DNA of 64,000 nt, from positions 984,657 through 1,048,656 of the forward strand of contig NC_067135.1 of assembly GCF_021347895.1 (NCBI RefSeq), written 5' to 3'. Below are positions 23,365 to 36,800 of the stretch, piece after piece; the first letter of the stretch is position 1; each line of letters opens with the position of its first letter. Both the position numbers and the translations under genes were made by a program. The notes beneath the pieces were generated by a model. That model saw only the letters and a list, made by a program, of their open reading frames with translations. It was not told where the DNA came from and searched no databases. This DNA comes from Acanthochromis polyacanthus (taxonomy: Eukaryota > Chordata > Actinopteri > Pomacentridae).

Positions 23365-24265
23365 TTTTGGTACAATATTTTTATTGACTTTTTAGTTTTT
23401 AACAAAGAAACACACAAACATTACAACATATGACCAAAAAAGAGTAAACTTTGGCCACAACAAAAACATCTTCACCTATATACCTCCTACATGTCACACC
23501 ATTGCATTCTGTTTTCCAAAATATAATCTTGAATGTCCACAGCAATGTTATACATCTAAAATATGTGCATGTACTGGTTACACTCAGCTCAGTACTTCAA
23601 TAGCTGCTGCAACAAGATCATACCAAGGGGACAAAAATGAGATCCTAAGGATTCATAAACAATCCAGAATAAAGAAATAAAACTAGACTGGTTATATAAA
23701 AATAAAGAAATAAACCAACTAAAATAAATTTGAAATAAATAATAAAAATGAAAATCAATTAGAAAAATTAGAAACCGGAGAAAAATGGGAACTTCCAACT
23801 CCAAACTCCTCAGATTCATAACCCAGGAAGGACTTTTTGCCCCTCTTGGGGGTTGCAATCAATAGTTCCCTTTAAGATGACCTTTGTAAGTCATTTAGCA
23901 GCATACCTAAAAAAGGGAGTCCAAATATCAAAAAAAAAAAAAAATCCCCAGTTCTACATTTGATCCTGTCAGTCAGGTATTCCATAGGAATAATATTAAA
24001 GATCAGTCTGTTCCATCCTGCAGTGGGGGGAGGTGTATTATCATTCCATTTAAGTAAGATGTTCTTTCTAGCAGCAAATGTGAGAATACTGAAGAGCCTT
24101 TTGTGGTAAAAACCCTAAATTTGAGGACTTGGTAAACCAAGCAGCAGAGTCTGAGGCTCCATGTCAAGATCAACATTAAAAATTAGATTTAGTTTTGCAA
24201 CCGTTTTATAACAATAATCTTCAATATGGATGAAAGTTGAATTTTTTTTTTTTTACATTTTCAAA
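23365..24265. repeat. Unclassified possible retroposed sequence
   Basis: Opens with T-rich TTTTTTTGGTACAATATTTT (TTTATT at about 23389) and closes near a T13 run at 24242-24254, with a medium-complexity interior and an A-run near 23930. It could be a reversed LINE or retroposed 3' UTR, but I recognise no protein in it. Confidence 0.3.
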
Positions 24266-24880
24266 GATTTTAAAAACCAAACTGATTGATTGATCCTGAA
24301 ACTAATCGTTCATGAAGACTTTAGTTTATCAGGTTTATTTGAGCAGAAAATAGTTAAATTTAGTCTAAAATGACCCATAAATTACCACATTTTTCTAGAT
24401 TTTTATCTGCAAGATGTCAAATCCTCTCTGGTTTCTAAAACAACTGATAAAGTGGAAAATTCTGCTTTTTGAAGCAGATTTTAACTATTAAAAAAAATAA
24501 TTTAATAGATTTTCCATATTTAATTCCAGATTACATTCAGTAAAATCACAAAAAGTATAAATTTCCCTGCAGATTGGAAATGAATAAAAATCACTATTTT
24601 CACAAATAATCATTTGTTTAGCTGTAAAATCAGTTTGATTGTATTTAAATCAGATGAAAATGATAATTTAGCAGATGTTTGCAGTTATTTAAAGGAGAAT
24701 GACGTATAATAGGGACTGAAAAGAGGATAAATTCTATTTTAACCGTTTTTTAAAGCAGATTTTCCCTGATTTGACATTTCACAGATAATATCTACAGAAA
24801 AACAGTTTTAATGTGTAAAAACTGGTCATTCTGAGAGTAGATTTATTCAGACGTCCAGCTGTTCATCAGAGAGCATGCTG
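24266..24880. other. Intronic stretch, no gene seen; AT-rich
   Basis: AT-rich sequence with repeated GCAGATTTT words (24470, 24765) but no recognised gene or repeat family. Confidence 0.35.
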
Positions 24881-24885
24881 CTCAT

Positions 24886-27800
24886 TGTAACACCTGTGGA
24901 CACGTTGTGGTCATTTTAACACCTGTGGACACGTTGTGGTCATTTTAACACCTGTGGACACGTTGTGGTCATTTTAACACCTGTGGACACGTTGTGGTCA
25001 TTGTAACACCTGTGGACACGTTGTGGTCATTTTAACACCTGTGGACACGTTGTGGTCATTTTAACACTTGTGGACACGTTGTGGTCATTTTAACACCTGT
25101 GGACACGTTGTGGTCATTTTAACACCTGTGGACACGTTGTGGTCATTTTAACACCTGTGGACACGTTGTGGTCATTTTAACACCTGTGGACACGTTGTGG
25201 TCATTGTAACACCTGTGGACACGTTGTGGTCATTGTAACACCTGTGGACACGTTGTGGTCATTTTAACACCTGTGGACACGTTGTGGTCATTTTAACACC
25301 TGTGGACACGTTGTGGTCATTTTAACACCTGTGGACACGTTGTGGTCATTTTAACACCTGTGGACACGTTGTGCTCATTTTAACACCTGTGGACACGTTG
25401 TGGTCATTTTAACACCTGTGGACACGTTGTGCTCATTTTAACACCTGTGGACACGTTGTGGTCATTTTAACACCTGTGGACACGTTGTGGTCATTGTAAC
25501 ACCTGTGGACACGTTGTGGTCATTTTAACACCTGTGGACACGTTGTGCTCATTTTAACACCTGTGGACACGTTGTGCTCATTTTAACACCTGTGGACACG
25601 TTGTGGTCATTTTAACACTTGTGGACACGTTGTGGTCATTTTAACACCTGTGGACACGTTGTGGTCATTTTAACACCTGTGGACACGTTGTGGTCATTTT
25701 AACACCTGTGGACACGTTGTGGTCATTTTAACACCTGTGGACACGTTGTGGTCATTTTAACACCTGTGGACACGTTGTGGTCATTTTAACACCTGTGGAC
25801 ACGTTGTGGTCATTTTAACACTTGTGGACACGTTGTGGTCATTTTAACACCTGTGGACACGTTGTGGTCATTGTAACACCTGTGGACACGTTGTGGTCAT
25901 TGTAACACCTGTGGACACGTTGTGGTCATTGTAACACCTGTGGACACGTTGTGGTCATTGTAACACCTGTGGACACGTTGTGGTCATTTTAACACCTGTG
26001 GACACGTTGTGGTCATTTTAACACCTGTGGACACGTTGTGGTCATTTTAACACCTGTGGACACGTTGTGGTCATTGTAACACCTGTGGACACGTTGTGGT
26101 CATTGTAACACCTGTGGACACGTTGTGGTCATTTTAACACCTGTGGACACGTTGTGGTCATTTTAACACCTGTGGACACGTTGTGCTCATTGTAACACCT
26201 GTGGACACGTTGTGCTCATTGTAACACCTGTGGACACGTTGTGCTCATTTTAACACCTGTGGACACGTTGTGCTCATTTTAACACCTGTGGACACGTTGT
26301 GGTCATTTTAACACCTGTGGACACGTTGTGGTCATTGTAACACCTGTGGACACGTTGTGGTCATTTTAACACCTGTGGACACGTTGTGGTCATTTTAACA
26401 CCTGTGGACACGTTGTGGTCATTTTAACACCTGTGGACACGTTGTGGTCATTTTAACACCTGTGGACACGTTGTGGTCATTGTAACACCTGTGGACACGT
26501 TGTGGTCATTGTAACACCTGTGGACACGTTGTGGTCATTTTAACACCTGTGGACACGTTGTGGTCATTTTAACACCTGTGGACACGTTGTGGTCATTTTA
26601 ACACCTGTGGACACGTTGTGGTCATTTTAACACCTGTGGACACGTTGTGCTCATTTTAACACCTGTGGACACGTTGTGGTCATTTTAACACCTGTGGACA
26701 CGTTGTGCTCATTTTAACACCTGTGGACACGTTGTGGTCATTTTAACACCTGTGGACACGTTGTGGTCATTGTAACACCTGTGGACACGTTGTGGTCATT
26801 TTAACACCTGTGGACACGTTGTGCTCATTTTAACACCTGTGGACACGTTGTGCTCATTTTAACACCTGTGGACACGTTGTGCTCATTTTGACACCTGTGG
26901 ACACGTTGTGGTCATTTTAACACCTGTGGACACGTTGTGGTCATTTTAACACTTGTGGACACGTTGTGGTCATTTTAACACCTGTGGACACGTTGTGCTC
27001 ATTTTAACACCTGTGGACACGTTGTGGTCATTTTAACACTTGTGGACACGTTGTGGTCATTTTAACACCTGTGGACACGTTGTGGTCATTTTAACACCTG
27101 TGGACACGTTGTGGTCATTTTAACACCTGTGGACACGTTGTGGTCATTTTAACACCTGTGGACACGTTGTGGTCATTTTAACACCTGTGGACACGTTGTG
27201 GTCATTTTAACACCTGTGGACACGTTGTGGTCATTTTAACACTTGTGGACACGTTGTGGTCATTTTAACACCTGTGGACACGTTGTGGTCATTGTAACAC
27301 CTGTGGACACGTTGTGGTCATTGTAACACCTGTGGACACGTTGTGGTCATTGTAACACCTGTGGACACGTTGTGGTCATTGTAACACCTGTGGACACGTT
27401 GTGGTCATTTTAACACCTGTGGACACGTTGTGGTCATTTTAACACCTGTGGACACGTTGTGGTCATTTTAACACCTGTGGACACGTTGTGGTCATTGTAA
27501 CACCTGTGGACACGTTGTGGTCATTGTAACACCTGTGGACACGTTGTGGTCATTTTAACACCTGTGGACACGTTGTGGTCATTTTAACACCTGTGGACAC
27601 GTTGTGGTCATTGTAACACCTGTGGACACGTTGTGCTCATTGTAACACCTGTGGACACGTTGTGCTCATTTTAACACCTGTGGACACGTTGTGCTCATTT
27701 TAACACCTGTGGACACGTTGTGGTCATTTTAACACCTGTGGACACGTTGTGGTCATTGTAACACCTGTGGACACGTTGTGGTCATTTTAACACCTGTGGA

Positions 27801-29264
27801 CACGTTGTGGTCATTGTAACACCTGTGGACACGTTGTGCTCATTTTAACACCTGTGGACACGTTGTGGTCATTGTAACACCTGTGGACACGTTGTGGTCA
27901 TTGTAACACCTGTGGACACGTTGTGCTCATTTTAACACCTGTGGACACGTTGTGCTCATTTTAACACCTGTGGACACGTTGTGGTCATTTTAACACCTGT
28001 GGACACGTTGTGGTCATTTTAACACTTGTGGACACGTTGTGGTCATTGTAACACCTGTGGACACGTTGTGGTCATTTTAACACCTGTGGACACGTTGTGG
28101 TCATTTTAACACCTGTGGACACGTTGTGGTCATTTTAACACTTGTGGACACGTTGTGGTCATTTTAACACCTGTGGACACGTTGTGGTCATTTTAACACC
28201 TGTGGACACGTTGTGGTCATTGTAACACCTGTGGACACGTTGTGGTCATTTTAACACCTGTGGACACGTTGTGGTCATTTTAACACTTGTGGACACGTTG
28301 TGGTCATTGTAACACCTGTGGACACGTTGTGGTCATTTTAACACCTGTGGACACGTTGTGGTCATTTTAACACCTGTGGACACGTTGTGGTCATTGTAAC
28401 ACCTGTGGACACGTTGTGGTCATTTTAACACCTGTGGACACGTTGTGGTCATTTTAACACTTGTGGACACGTTGTGGTCATTGTAACACCTGTGGACACG
28501 TTGTGCTCATTTTAACACCTGTGGACACGTTGTGGTCATTTTAACACCTGTGGACACGTTGTGGTCATTGTAACACCTGTGGACACGTTGTGGTCATTTT
28601 AACACCTGTGGACACGTTGTGGTCATTTTAACACTTGTGGACACGTTGTGGTCATTTTAACACCTGTGGACACGTTGTGGTCATTGTAACACTTGTGGAC
28701 ACGTTGTGGTCATTTTAACACCTGTGGACACGTTGTGGTCATTGTAACACCTGTGGACACGTTGTGGTCATTTTAACACTTGTGGACACGTTGTGGTCAT
28801 TTTAACACCTGTGGACACGTTGTGGTCATTGTAACACCTGTGGACACGTTGTGGTCATTTTAACACCTGTGGACACGTTGTGGTCATTGTAACACTTGTG
28901 GACACGTTGTGGTCATTTTAACACCTGTGGACACGTTGTGGTCATTTTAACACTTGTGGACACGTTGTGGTCATTTTAACACCTGTGGACACGTTGTGGT
29001 CATTGTAACACTTGTGGACACGTTGTGGTCATTTTAACACCTGTGGACACGTTGTGGTCATTGTAACACCTGTGGACACGTTGTGGTCATTTTAACACTT
29101 GTGGACACGTTGTGGTCATTGTAACACCTGTGGACACGTTGTGGTCATTTTAACACCTGTGGACACGTTGTGGTCATTGTAACACCTGTGGACACGTTGT
29201 GGTCATTTTAACACCTGTGGACACGTTGTGGTCATTGTAACACCTGTGGACACGTTGTGGTCAC
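24886..29264. repeat. 29-bp minisatellite, about 151 copies
   Basis: Unit ACACCTGTGGACACGTTGTG followed by GTCATTTTA; period 29 bp confirmed from line offsets. Almost all variation is at three sites (CACCTG/CACTTG, TGTGGTC/TGTGCTC, CATTTTA/CATTGTA), so units form types whose order can be read. Types of units 11-24 reappear at units 55-68, and units 25-52 at 74-101 with few changes, showing a large internal duplication. Every common unit holds a CACCTG E-box and a TGTGGT word. There is no long open frame. Confidence 0.97.
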
Positions 29265-29279
29265 TGAGCCTCGCTTTGT

Positions 29280-29390
29280 GTCTGTTGTTGTTTTTTGCTG
29301 TGACGTTTTGGGAGACTTGTAAAGCTTTCTTGTTGTTTTATGTCATCTTTTGGCCATTTTCATAGTTTTTTGGTCTTTTTGTGGTACTTT
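29280..29390. repeat. T-rich degenerate repeat, left flank of Tc1
   Basis: TTGTGTCTGTTGTTG, GGTCTTTTTGTGG words; resumes right of the transposon at 31030-31480, so the transposon landed inside this block. Confidence 0.6.
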
Positions 29391-29392
29391 TA

Positions 29393-29605
29393 CACGCGTG
29401 GACAAAATTGTTGGTACCCCTCAGTTAAAGAAGGAAAAACCCACAATTCTCACTGAAATCACTTGAAACTCACAAAAGTAACAATAAATAAAAATTTATT
29501 GAAAATTAAATAATCAAAAACAGCCATCACTTTTGAATTGTTGATTAACATAATTATTTAAAAAAACAAACTAATGAAACAGGCCTGGACAAAAATGATG
29601 GTACC
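29393..29605 (+). repeat. Left terminal inverted repeat of the Tc1 element
   Basis: 213 bp, starting CACGCGTGGACAAAATTG and ending GATGGTACC. Outer and inner transposase-box candidates lie at the two ends of this repeat. Confidence 0.95.
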
Positions 29606-29671
29606 TCTATAAAAGATTGAAAACTATTTGACCAGAGTGACATGATTAACTCAGGTGTGTCATTTAATTGA

Positions 29672-30808
<1,137 letters not shown>

Positions 30809-30814
30809 GTTATG

Positions 30815-31027
30815 GGTACCATCATTTTTGTCCAGCCCTATTTCATTAGTTTGTTTTTTTAAATAATTATGTTAATCAACAATTCAAAAGTGATGGCTGA
30901 TTTTGATTATTTGATTTTCAATAAATTTTTATTTATTGTTACTTTTGTGAGTTTCAAGTGATTTCAGTGAGAATTGTGGGTTTTTCCTTCTTTAACTGAG
31001 GGGTACCAACAATTTTGTCCACGTGTG
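30815..31027 (-). repeat. Right terminal inverted repeat of the Tc1 element
   Basis: Inverted match of 29393-29605 over the full 213 bp. Differences seen: one near the outer end (CACACG versus CACGCG), two AT-rich-region changes and two near the inner box. Confidence 0.95.
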
Positions 31028-31029
31028 TA

Positions 31030-31480
31030 TGTCACATTTGGATTATTCTGTGTCAACTTCTGGTCATTCAGCCTCGTTTTGTGGTCATTCTGTGTCACAT
31101 TTTGGTAAATTTCTATCACAGTTTGGTCATTTTTTTGGGCACATTTTGGTTGTTAATGTCACATCGTGGTGATTTTTAACACTTGGTGGTCAAATTTTGT
31201 TGTTTTTTTATCACATTTTGGTCATTCAGCCCCATTTTGTGTCATTTGTAGTTTCTTCTTGTCACCTTGTGGGAGGTTTGGGAAGTTTTGTAGTTTTGTG
31301 TGTTCTTGTTGTTGTTTTTGTCATGTTTTGATCATTTTCATCACTCTGTGGTGGTTTTGTGTCATTTAGGGTTATTTGAAATGACAATGGGATGGTTTTG
31401 TGTAACGTTTTGGTGATTTAGCCTCATTTTTAGAAGGTTTGTGTCACAGTTTGGTCATCTGGTTGTTTTTCTGTCTGTAG
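31030..31480. repeat. Degenerate GTCATTTTGTGTCACATTTTGG repeat
   Basis: Continues the block interrupted by the Tc1 insertion: TTTTGGTCATTCAGCC, GTGTCACATTTTGG and variants at about 20-40 bp spacing. Confidence 0.6.
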
Positions 31481-31853
31481 TTTTGGGAACTCCAATTTAA
31501 ACAGAACAAACGGAGCTTTTGGTCACTGTTTTTGGTTTTAAATTGACTTAGAGCACCAGATTCTGTGTCTTAATTGGATTTCCTTTTAATGAAACATTTG
31601 CCGGATATCATTCTTTTCTTATGATGTTTGACAGTTGTTGTAAATAAATATATTAAACCTCTTTAATTTCTGTTCTGGAGCAAAACTCGATGAATTTCCA
31701 CAGTTTTTCCTTAAAAACTAATCAATGACTTCTGTCGACGTCTCATGGGTTCCATGTCGTCGTGTTGGGTTTTCAGTCTAACGGCGTCTTTTACGTCCTG
31801 ATCGATGGCTTTCTCTCAGTAAATCGCTGCTTGTCCTCCTCCATCCCCTCCAG

Positions 31854-31969
31854 CTCTCGTCCAGGCCGTCCTCCAAAGCGATGCTCTGGAGCCGGGATCC
31901 AGGAAAGCCCCAGGCTGCTCCACCCGGGCCTCCCCGGCCTGCTGTCGCCCAACCTGCTGTCCCACACCG
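31854..31969 (+). CDS. dach2: dach exon a: SRPGRPPKR linker after the Ski/Sno/Dac domain
   Basis: 116 bp between CCCCTCCAG and GTACGT. It reads (S)SRPGRPPKRCSGAGI, then ESPRLLHPGLPGLLSP and NLLSHTG, with one leading base and one trailing base. The SRPGRPPKR basic motif directly follows the N-terminal DNA-binding domain in DACH proteins. The segment RCSGAGIQESPRLLHP differs from the mammalian spacing while PGL-SP is kept. The exon before it must end in two bases of a split codon. It lies 0.8 kb downstream of the Tc1 insertion. Intron of about 11.4 kb follows. Confidence 0.9.
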
Positions 31970-32109
31970 GTACGTTACCGCCGTTTTATCCTTTAGAAAA
32001 GCTTCATTTCAAAACGACTTCTCACTGAAATCAGGATTTAGTTCCATGTGCAGCTGCTTCATTCTGATGGATTCTGTTCCTTTGCTGCATGTCTGAAAAC
32101 CAGGAAACA

Positions 32110-32872
32110 ATTCCAAATCAAATTTAATTCAAGTTCAATTCAGTTTTATTTATATAGCGCCAGTTACAGTCAAATAGTCAGTAGACGCTTTCCAGAACCC
32201 AGATGAACGCCCAGAGCAGAAATAAGGAGACAGAGGACAGAAAAACAGCCTTTGACAGGAAGAAACCTGGAACAGAACCTGGATCTATATGTGGGAGAAC
32301 ATCTGCTGCTGGAAGGAGGTAGAGAGGAACAGAAGAGGTAGAAGTAGATAGAGAAGGCAGAGAAGGGCTCAGTGCATCCAGAGAGGTCCCCCAGCAGCCT
32401 ATAGGCCTATAGCAGCAGAACGAAGGGACGTCCAAGAGGAAGACTCCAGCTGAACCCCTGTGGGTCACCCAGTCAGCCCTAACTATAAGATTTGTCAAAA
32501 AGGAACGTTTTAAGCCTGGTCTTAAAAATAGAGAGGGTATCTGCCTCCAGAACCCAAACTGGGAGCAGGTTCCACAGGAGAGGAGCTGATAACTGAAGGC
32601 TCTGCCTCCCATTCTACTTTTAGAAATTCTAGGAACAACAAGTAAGCCTGCAGTTTGAGAGCGAAGAGTTCTACTAGGATAATAAGGTACTATCAGATCT
32701 TTAAGATATGATGGAGATTGGTTATTAAGAGCTTTATATGTCAGAAGAAGGATTTTAAATTCTATTCTGGATTTAACAGGAAGCCAGTGAAGAGAAGCAA
32801 GTATAGGGGAAATCTGATCTGTCTTTAACTCCATCAGAACTCTGACTGCAGTGTTTTGGATCAGCAACCTGT
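32110..32872 (-). mobile_element. 5'-truncated LINE (L2/CR1/Rex1-type), C-terminal RT remnant and 3' tail
   Basis: On the minus strand from 32867 the frame reads LIQNTAVRVLMELKTDQISP, ILASLHWLPVKSRIEFKILL, LTYKALNNQSPSYLKDLIVP and SRMGGRAFSYQ, the well-known C-terminal part of fish LINE reverse transcriptases. The catalytic part is missing (5' truncation). The 3' end carries TATATAAATAAAACTGAATT and a degenerate AATTC tail. The frame stays open past the usual end of the homology for another ~100 codons, with no meaning that I can see. Confidence 0.85.
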
Positions 32873-33169
32873 TAATAAGGAATTCTAGTTTTTACAGCGT
32901 TAGTCTGTGATTAAAGGAGTTTGTGGAGCAGACTGGAACATGAATCTTCTCTGACAGGATTTAGTTTCATCTTCTCTGTTCTGTCTTTAAATATGAGCTC
33001 ATATTTCTGCTGCAGCTTCACAAACACCTGAAACACCACTTATTGAGGTTTAATACATGATCAGAGTTTAACTGATCACAGTTTGATAAATACGGACGTG
33101 ATTTATTTCCCTTTACAACCTCTTAACAGTTAGTTTTATTCTGCATCTACCAGATTATCTGAGGGATCC

Positions 33170-33495
33170 TTTTTGTGTCTATGTGCTATTTTCACCTATT
33201 TCTATATTAATTTTGCATCTCTTTCTGGTAATTTTGGTGTTTTTGTGGTGTTTTTGCATATTTTTGTGGACATTTGTGGTATATTGACCTCCTTTTGTGG
33301 TGATTTTGTGTTTCTTTGTGATGGTTTTGACGCCTTTTTGGCATTTTGGTCTCTTTTTGTGGTAATTTTCGGTCTTTCAGTGCACCGTTTGTGTCTCCTC
33401 ATGGCATATTTACCACTGTTTGTGCTGATTTGAGGCTTTTGTGTTGATTTTGCATCTATTTGTGGTAGTTTTGTGGGTTTTTTGCATCCTACCCA
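33170..33495. repeat. TTTTGTGGT degenerate T-rich repeat
   Basis: Same family as 6481-7010: TTTTGTGGTGATTTTGTG, GGTCTCTTTTTGTGG. A GGAGGGAA/GATGGAGG purine tract follows at 33670-33915, then CTTCC/CCTCC pyrimidine-rich sequence at 33950-34215. Confidence 0.6.
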
Positions 33496-34215
33496 TTGGT
33501 TTTAACAGTCGTTGAATTTATTCTTCTCCTTTTCTTTAGTGGATTCATCCTTTATCTTTTCTTTCTTCCACCTTTTGTTTTTACTCCTTATTCCCTCTGT
33601 TCTCTCCTCCATCCTTCATCTAGCAGCAAACAGGATTAAAAACAGACTAAATGAGATATTTCCAGCCTTGTAGCTGCTGAGATGGAGGGAATAAAGGAGG
33701 GAAAAGAGGAAGGGATAATAGAGGGATGAATGGAGGGAAGTGGCCAGAGGAGATGCTGAAACCTAAAAACGCTGCCAAAGACAAAAATGGAGGGAAGGAA
33801 GGAAAGAAACGGTCGGAGGAAGAAGAGGAATAAATGTGTCGACGATGGAGGACAGAAGAAGAAGAAATGTGTGAGAGAGAGGAGGTGAAGGGAGGATGAG
33901 GGTGGATGGTGGTGATGAATGACTGCTCTCTGGGGTCTCACTCCTCCATCTGTCCATCCTCCTCCTCCTCCTCCTCAGCGTTCACTCCTTCCTCCTCCAT
34001 CTTTTCTTTCTTCCTTTAGTTCCTCCTCTTCTTCATTTCTTTCCCTCCTTTCTCACCTTCCCTCCTTCCTTCTCTTTCTTCTTTTTCTTCTTTCTCGCCT
34101 TCCTTCCTCCCCCACTGTTCTACTGCTGTCACTGTTTTCTTCTCCTTCCATCTTCCTCACTCCTTTTTAGGGTTTTATCCTCCTTCCTCTCCTCCTTCCT
34201 CTCCTTTTCTTCCTC

Positions 34216-34850
34216 TGATAATTCATGTCTTCTTATAGACTCTAAATCATATTAAAACATTTTTCTGGACCCAGTTCTACATTAAATCTTGTGTATTTTT
34301 CAAACTAGTGAAAGTAAATATAATAAATCTAAAATAAACCTTGTATTTTTACAGATTAATATAATGCTTATATTTATTTATTGTACAGTGATGATAATGT
34401 ATTAATTCAACCTTTTTTGCTTCTGGAATTCTACCAGTTAACTCTGATTTAACACATAATCTGGAAAATTACAGAAATATGTTTACAGAATTGAAGTGAA
34501 CAATTTAATTTATTAATTGGAGATTAAATATTGGTGAAATTATGATTACAAATAATAAAAAGTAATGAAAACATCATGAAAACATATATGCATATATAAA
34601 GTGTAATTTAATAAAAAAATTTAAATGTATTCCAAAAAACAGCATAAATAAAAATTGAAGAAAAATAATGAAAATATACGTAAATATATAAAAAGGCATT
34701 TTCAAGAAAACATTTAAATAAATAAATAAATAAATAAATCATTTTAAAGTGTTGGAAAATATTACATTTTTCAAAATAAATATTACACACACACACTTCT
34801 ATATAAAATAAGTTTTCCATAAATAAACAGCCCATGCAGCTGCAATCAGA
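34216..34850. other. Intronic stretch, no gene seen; very AT-rich
   Basis: Simple AT-rich sequence including (AAAT)n at 34715-34738. No coding signal. Confidence 0.4.
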
Positions 34851-35040
34851 CGTTTTGTGTCTGGGTCTTTTTCTGCTCATTTTGTGTGTTTTATTTGTTG
34901 TTGTTTTTTGTGGTACTTTTGGTCCTTTTTTTTGCAGTTTGGGCTCTTTTTTGGGTCAATTTGCATCTTTCAGTGGAAATTTTGTGTCTTCTTGTGGTGT
35001 TTTCACCACATTTTGTGGGAATTTTCACAATCAGCTTTTT
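34850..35040. repeat. TTTTGTGTCTTCTTGTGGTG T-rich repeat
   Basis: Another block of the T-rich family, ending near an AGTTTCAG word. Confidence 0.55.
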
Positions 35041-35380
35041 AAATGATTTTAGTTTCAGTTTTTAGCAGAACTCAGATGTTTCTCCTCCTAAACGTCACGG
35101 TTCTATCTGCTGGACTGATGAAGTTCTAAAAAAGTCCTTTAAGAAGTGGTAAATGTGGACCCACCTCTGTGGATCTCTGCAGATATTTCCAGCATGAAGG
35201 GAAAAGTTTGTTTGAACAAATAAAGTTCCTGCAGATCAATGATCAGCTTCCTTCCTCTTTCTTCTCTTCCTTTGTTTTATATTCACCTCCTTCCATCCTC
35301 TCTTCCTCCTCCGTGTGCAGATAAATAAAACATGCGTGTGTTTAGTGACATATGGACTCGACCGACTGCTGCATACTAAT

Positions 35381-35381
<1 letters not shown>

Positions 35382-35455
<74 letters not shown>
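35382..35455. repeat. (CA)n microsatellite
   Basis: First of two CA tracts; the second is at 35522-35580, with 66 bp of non-repeat sequence between. Confidence 0.97.
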
Positions 35456-35458
<3 letters not shown>

Positions 35459-35518
35459 TGTTTGCTGAACATTAGTGGAACCCTGAGAAAACATTTGCTC
35501 ACTTATGATCACTCATTA

Positions 35519-35580
<62 letters not shown>

Positions 35581-35582
<2 letters not shown>

Positions 35583-35790
35583 CTGGCATTCAGTCACACA
35601 CTCAGAGTCGGTGGTCTTTGCCGTCCTGCGTCCATGGAGACGCCACGTTGCCGGGGGTGACGGGCTGTTGTTTACGACCTCGCGGGCGCCACGGCGATGG
35701 GGGGCATCGGCCAATCACAGATGGACATTTATCACGCTGGTAGAAAACATGGAGGGCAGAAGAAGGAGAGATTCTACAACGTCTTCTTTC
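35581..35790. promoter_or_regulatory. Candidate conserved noncoding element beside (CA)n
   Basis: GC-balanced island in an AT-rich intron, with TCCATGGAGACGCCACGTTG, GGGGTGACGGG and GGCCAATCACAGATGGACAT (CCAAT box plus homeodomain-cofactor-like CAGATGG). Function is inferred. Confidence 0.3.
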
Positions 35791-35854
35791 AGATGTTCCT
35801 TCAACCTTCTTGTTGCTGGTTTGTGTCTTCAGTTGCATCTTTTCCATCTGAGGA

Positions 35855-36800
35855 GTGGATGAAAATACAAAACAAGCAGGAGAAAAGATAAAAAATACTG
35901 TGGAAAGAAGGTGGAAAAAGAAACTGAGAGGAAAGAAACTGACAAGAGAGAAACTGAGAGACAAAAGAAAACCCAAAGACACATTTCAAAAAGGTGAAAG
36001 AAAAATGCACAAAAAACACACACAACAATGCAACACAAGAAGGAGTGAAGACAAGAAACCTGCAAAAAGAAGGTGGAAAAAAAACATGAAAGAAGAAACT
36101 GAGGGAAGACGATGAGAGGAAAATGAACAATGAGAGAAAATGAGGAACAATGGAGCAGGAAAATGAGGAAAAGAAAGCTAAAAAATGGACAAAGATGCAA
36201 CAAAAAGTGAAAGCGATGACAAAAAAACTGCATAAGAAAGTGAAAGTAATACTTAAAAGAAGGAAAGATGGTAGAAAAAGCTGCTGAACAAAAAGTAGGA
36301 AAAGAGAAAAAACTGCTGAGCAGCAAGAAAATGGAAAAAAAATAAGAGAAAATGGGGAAAAAAGCAGATGTGAAGACAAAAAAGGAAAGTGGAAATAAAA
36401 CTTATCCAGAAAGAAATAAAAGACGAGAGGAAAAGAAATGATTCAAGAGAAAAACAGGAGAGAAAAAAGAGGATAAATCATGAAGATGAGAGAAAAATAC
36501 AAAAAGATTCAGAAAAAACTGCAAAAGGACGATAGAAATAAATGTTTATGTTTAACTGAAGGGATGAATGTGAGGAAAAATAAAGATGACTAGAAGAGAC
36601 AAACAGTAAAGGAAAAGAAAGAAGATAAAACAAGAAGAAGAGAGAAAAATAACACAGGTAGGAAAAAGCTGAATAAAATGGATACAAAGGAAAAAGAAAA
36701 AACAATAAAATGATGATTAAAGGTGAAGAGAATTTAACCAACAGTTGGAATGACAAAACACTGCAGAAGGAATAAAATGTGAAAGAAGAAGATTGAACGT
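35855..36800. repeat. Purine-rich GAAAAAGAGAGGAAAA low-complexity tract
   Basis: Nearly 1 kb with the plus strand rich in A and G (AGAGAAACTGAGAG, GAAAGAAACT). Complementary frames read as Phe/Ser/Leu strings over 190 codons, which is a base-composition effect. Confidence 0.75.

Noticed and set aside
24886..29264. CRISPR-like array of regular repeats
   Set aside because: Units are contiguous with no unique spacers, and the genome is a vertebrate's; it is a minisatellite.
32178..32867. Host gene of 229 codons on the minus strand
   Set aside because: The first ~120 residues are the C-terminal part of a LINE reverse transcriptase and the DNA ends in a LINE 3' tail, so it is a transposon remnant.
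35801..36379. 192-codon Phe/Ser/Leu-rich minus-strand frame
   Set aside because: Complement of a purine-rich low-complexity tract. It has hydrophobic composition but no ordered membrane segments or homology.
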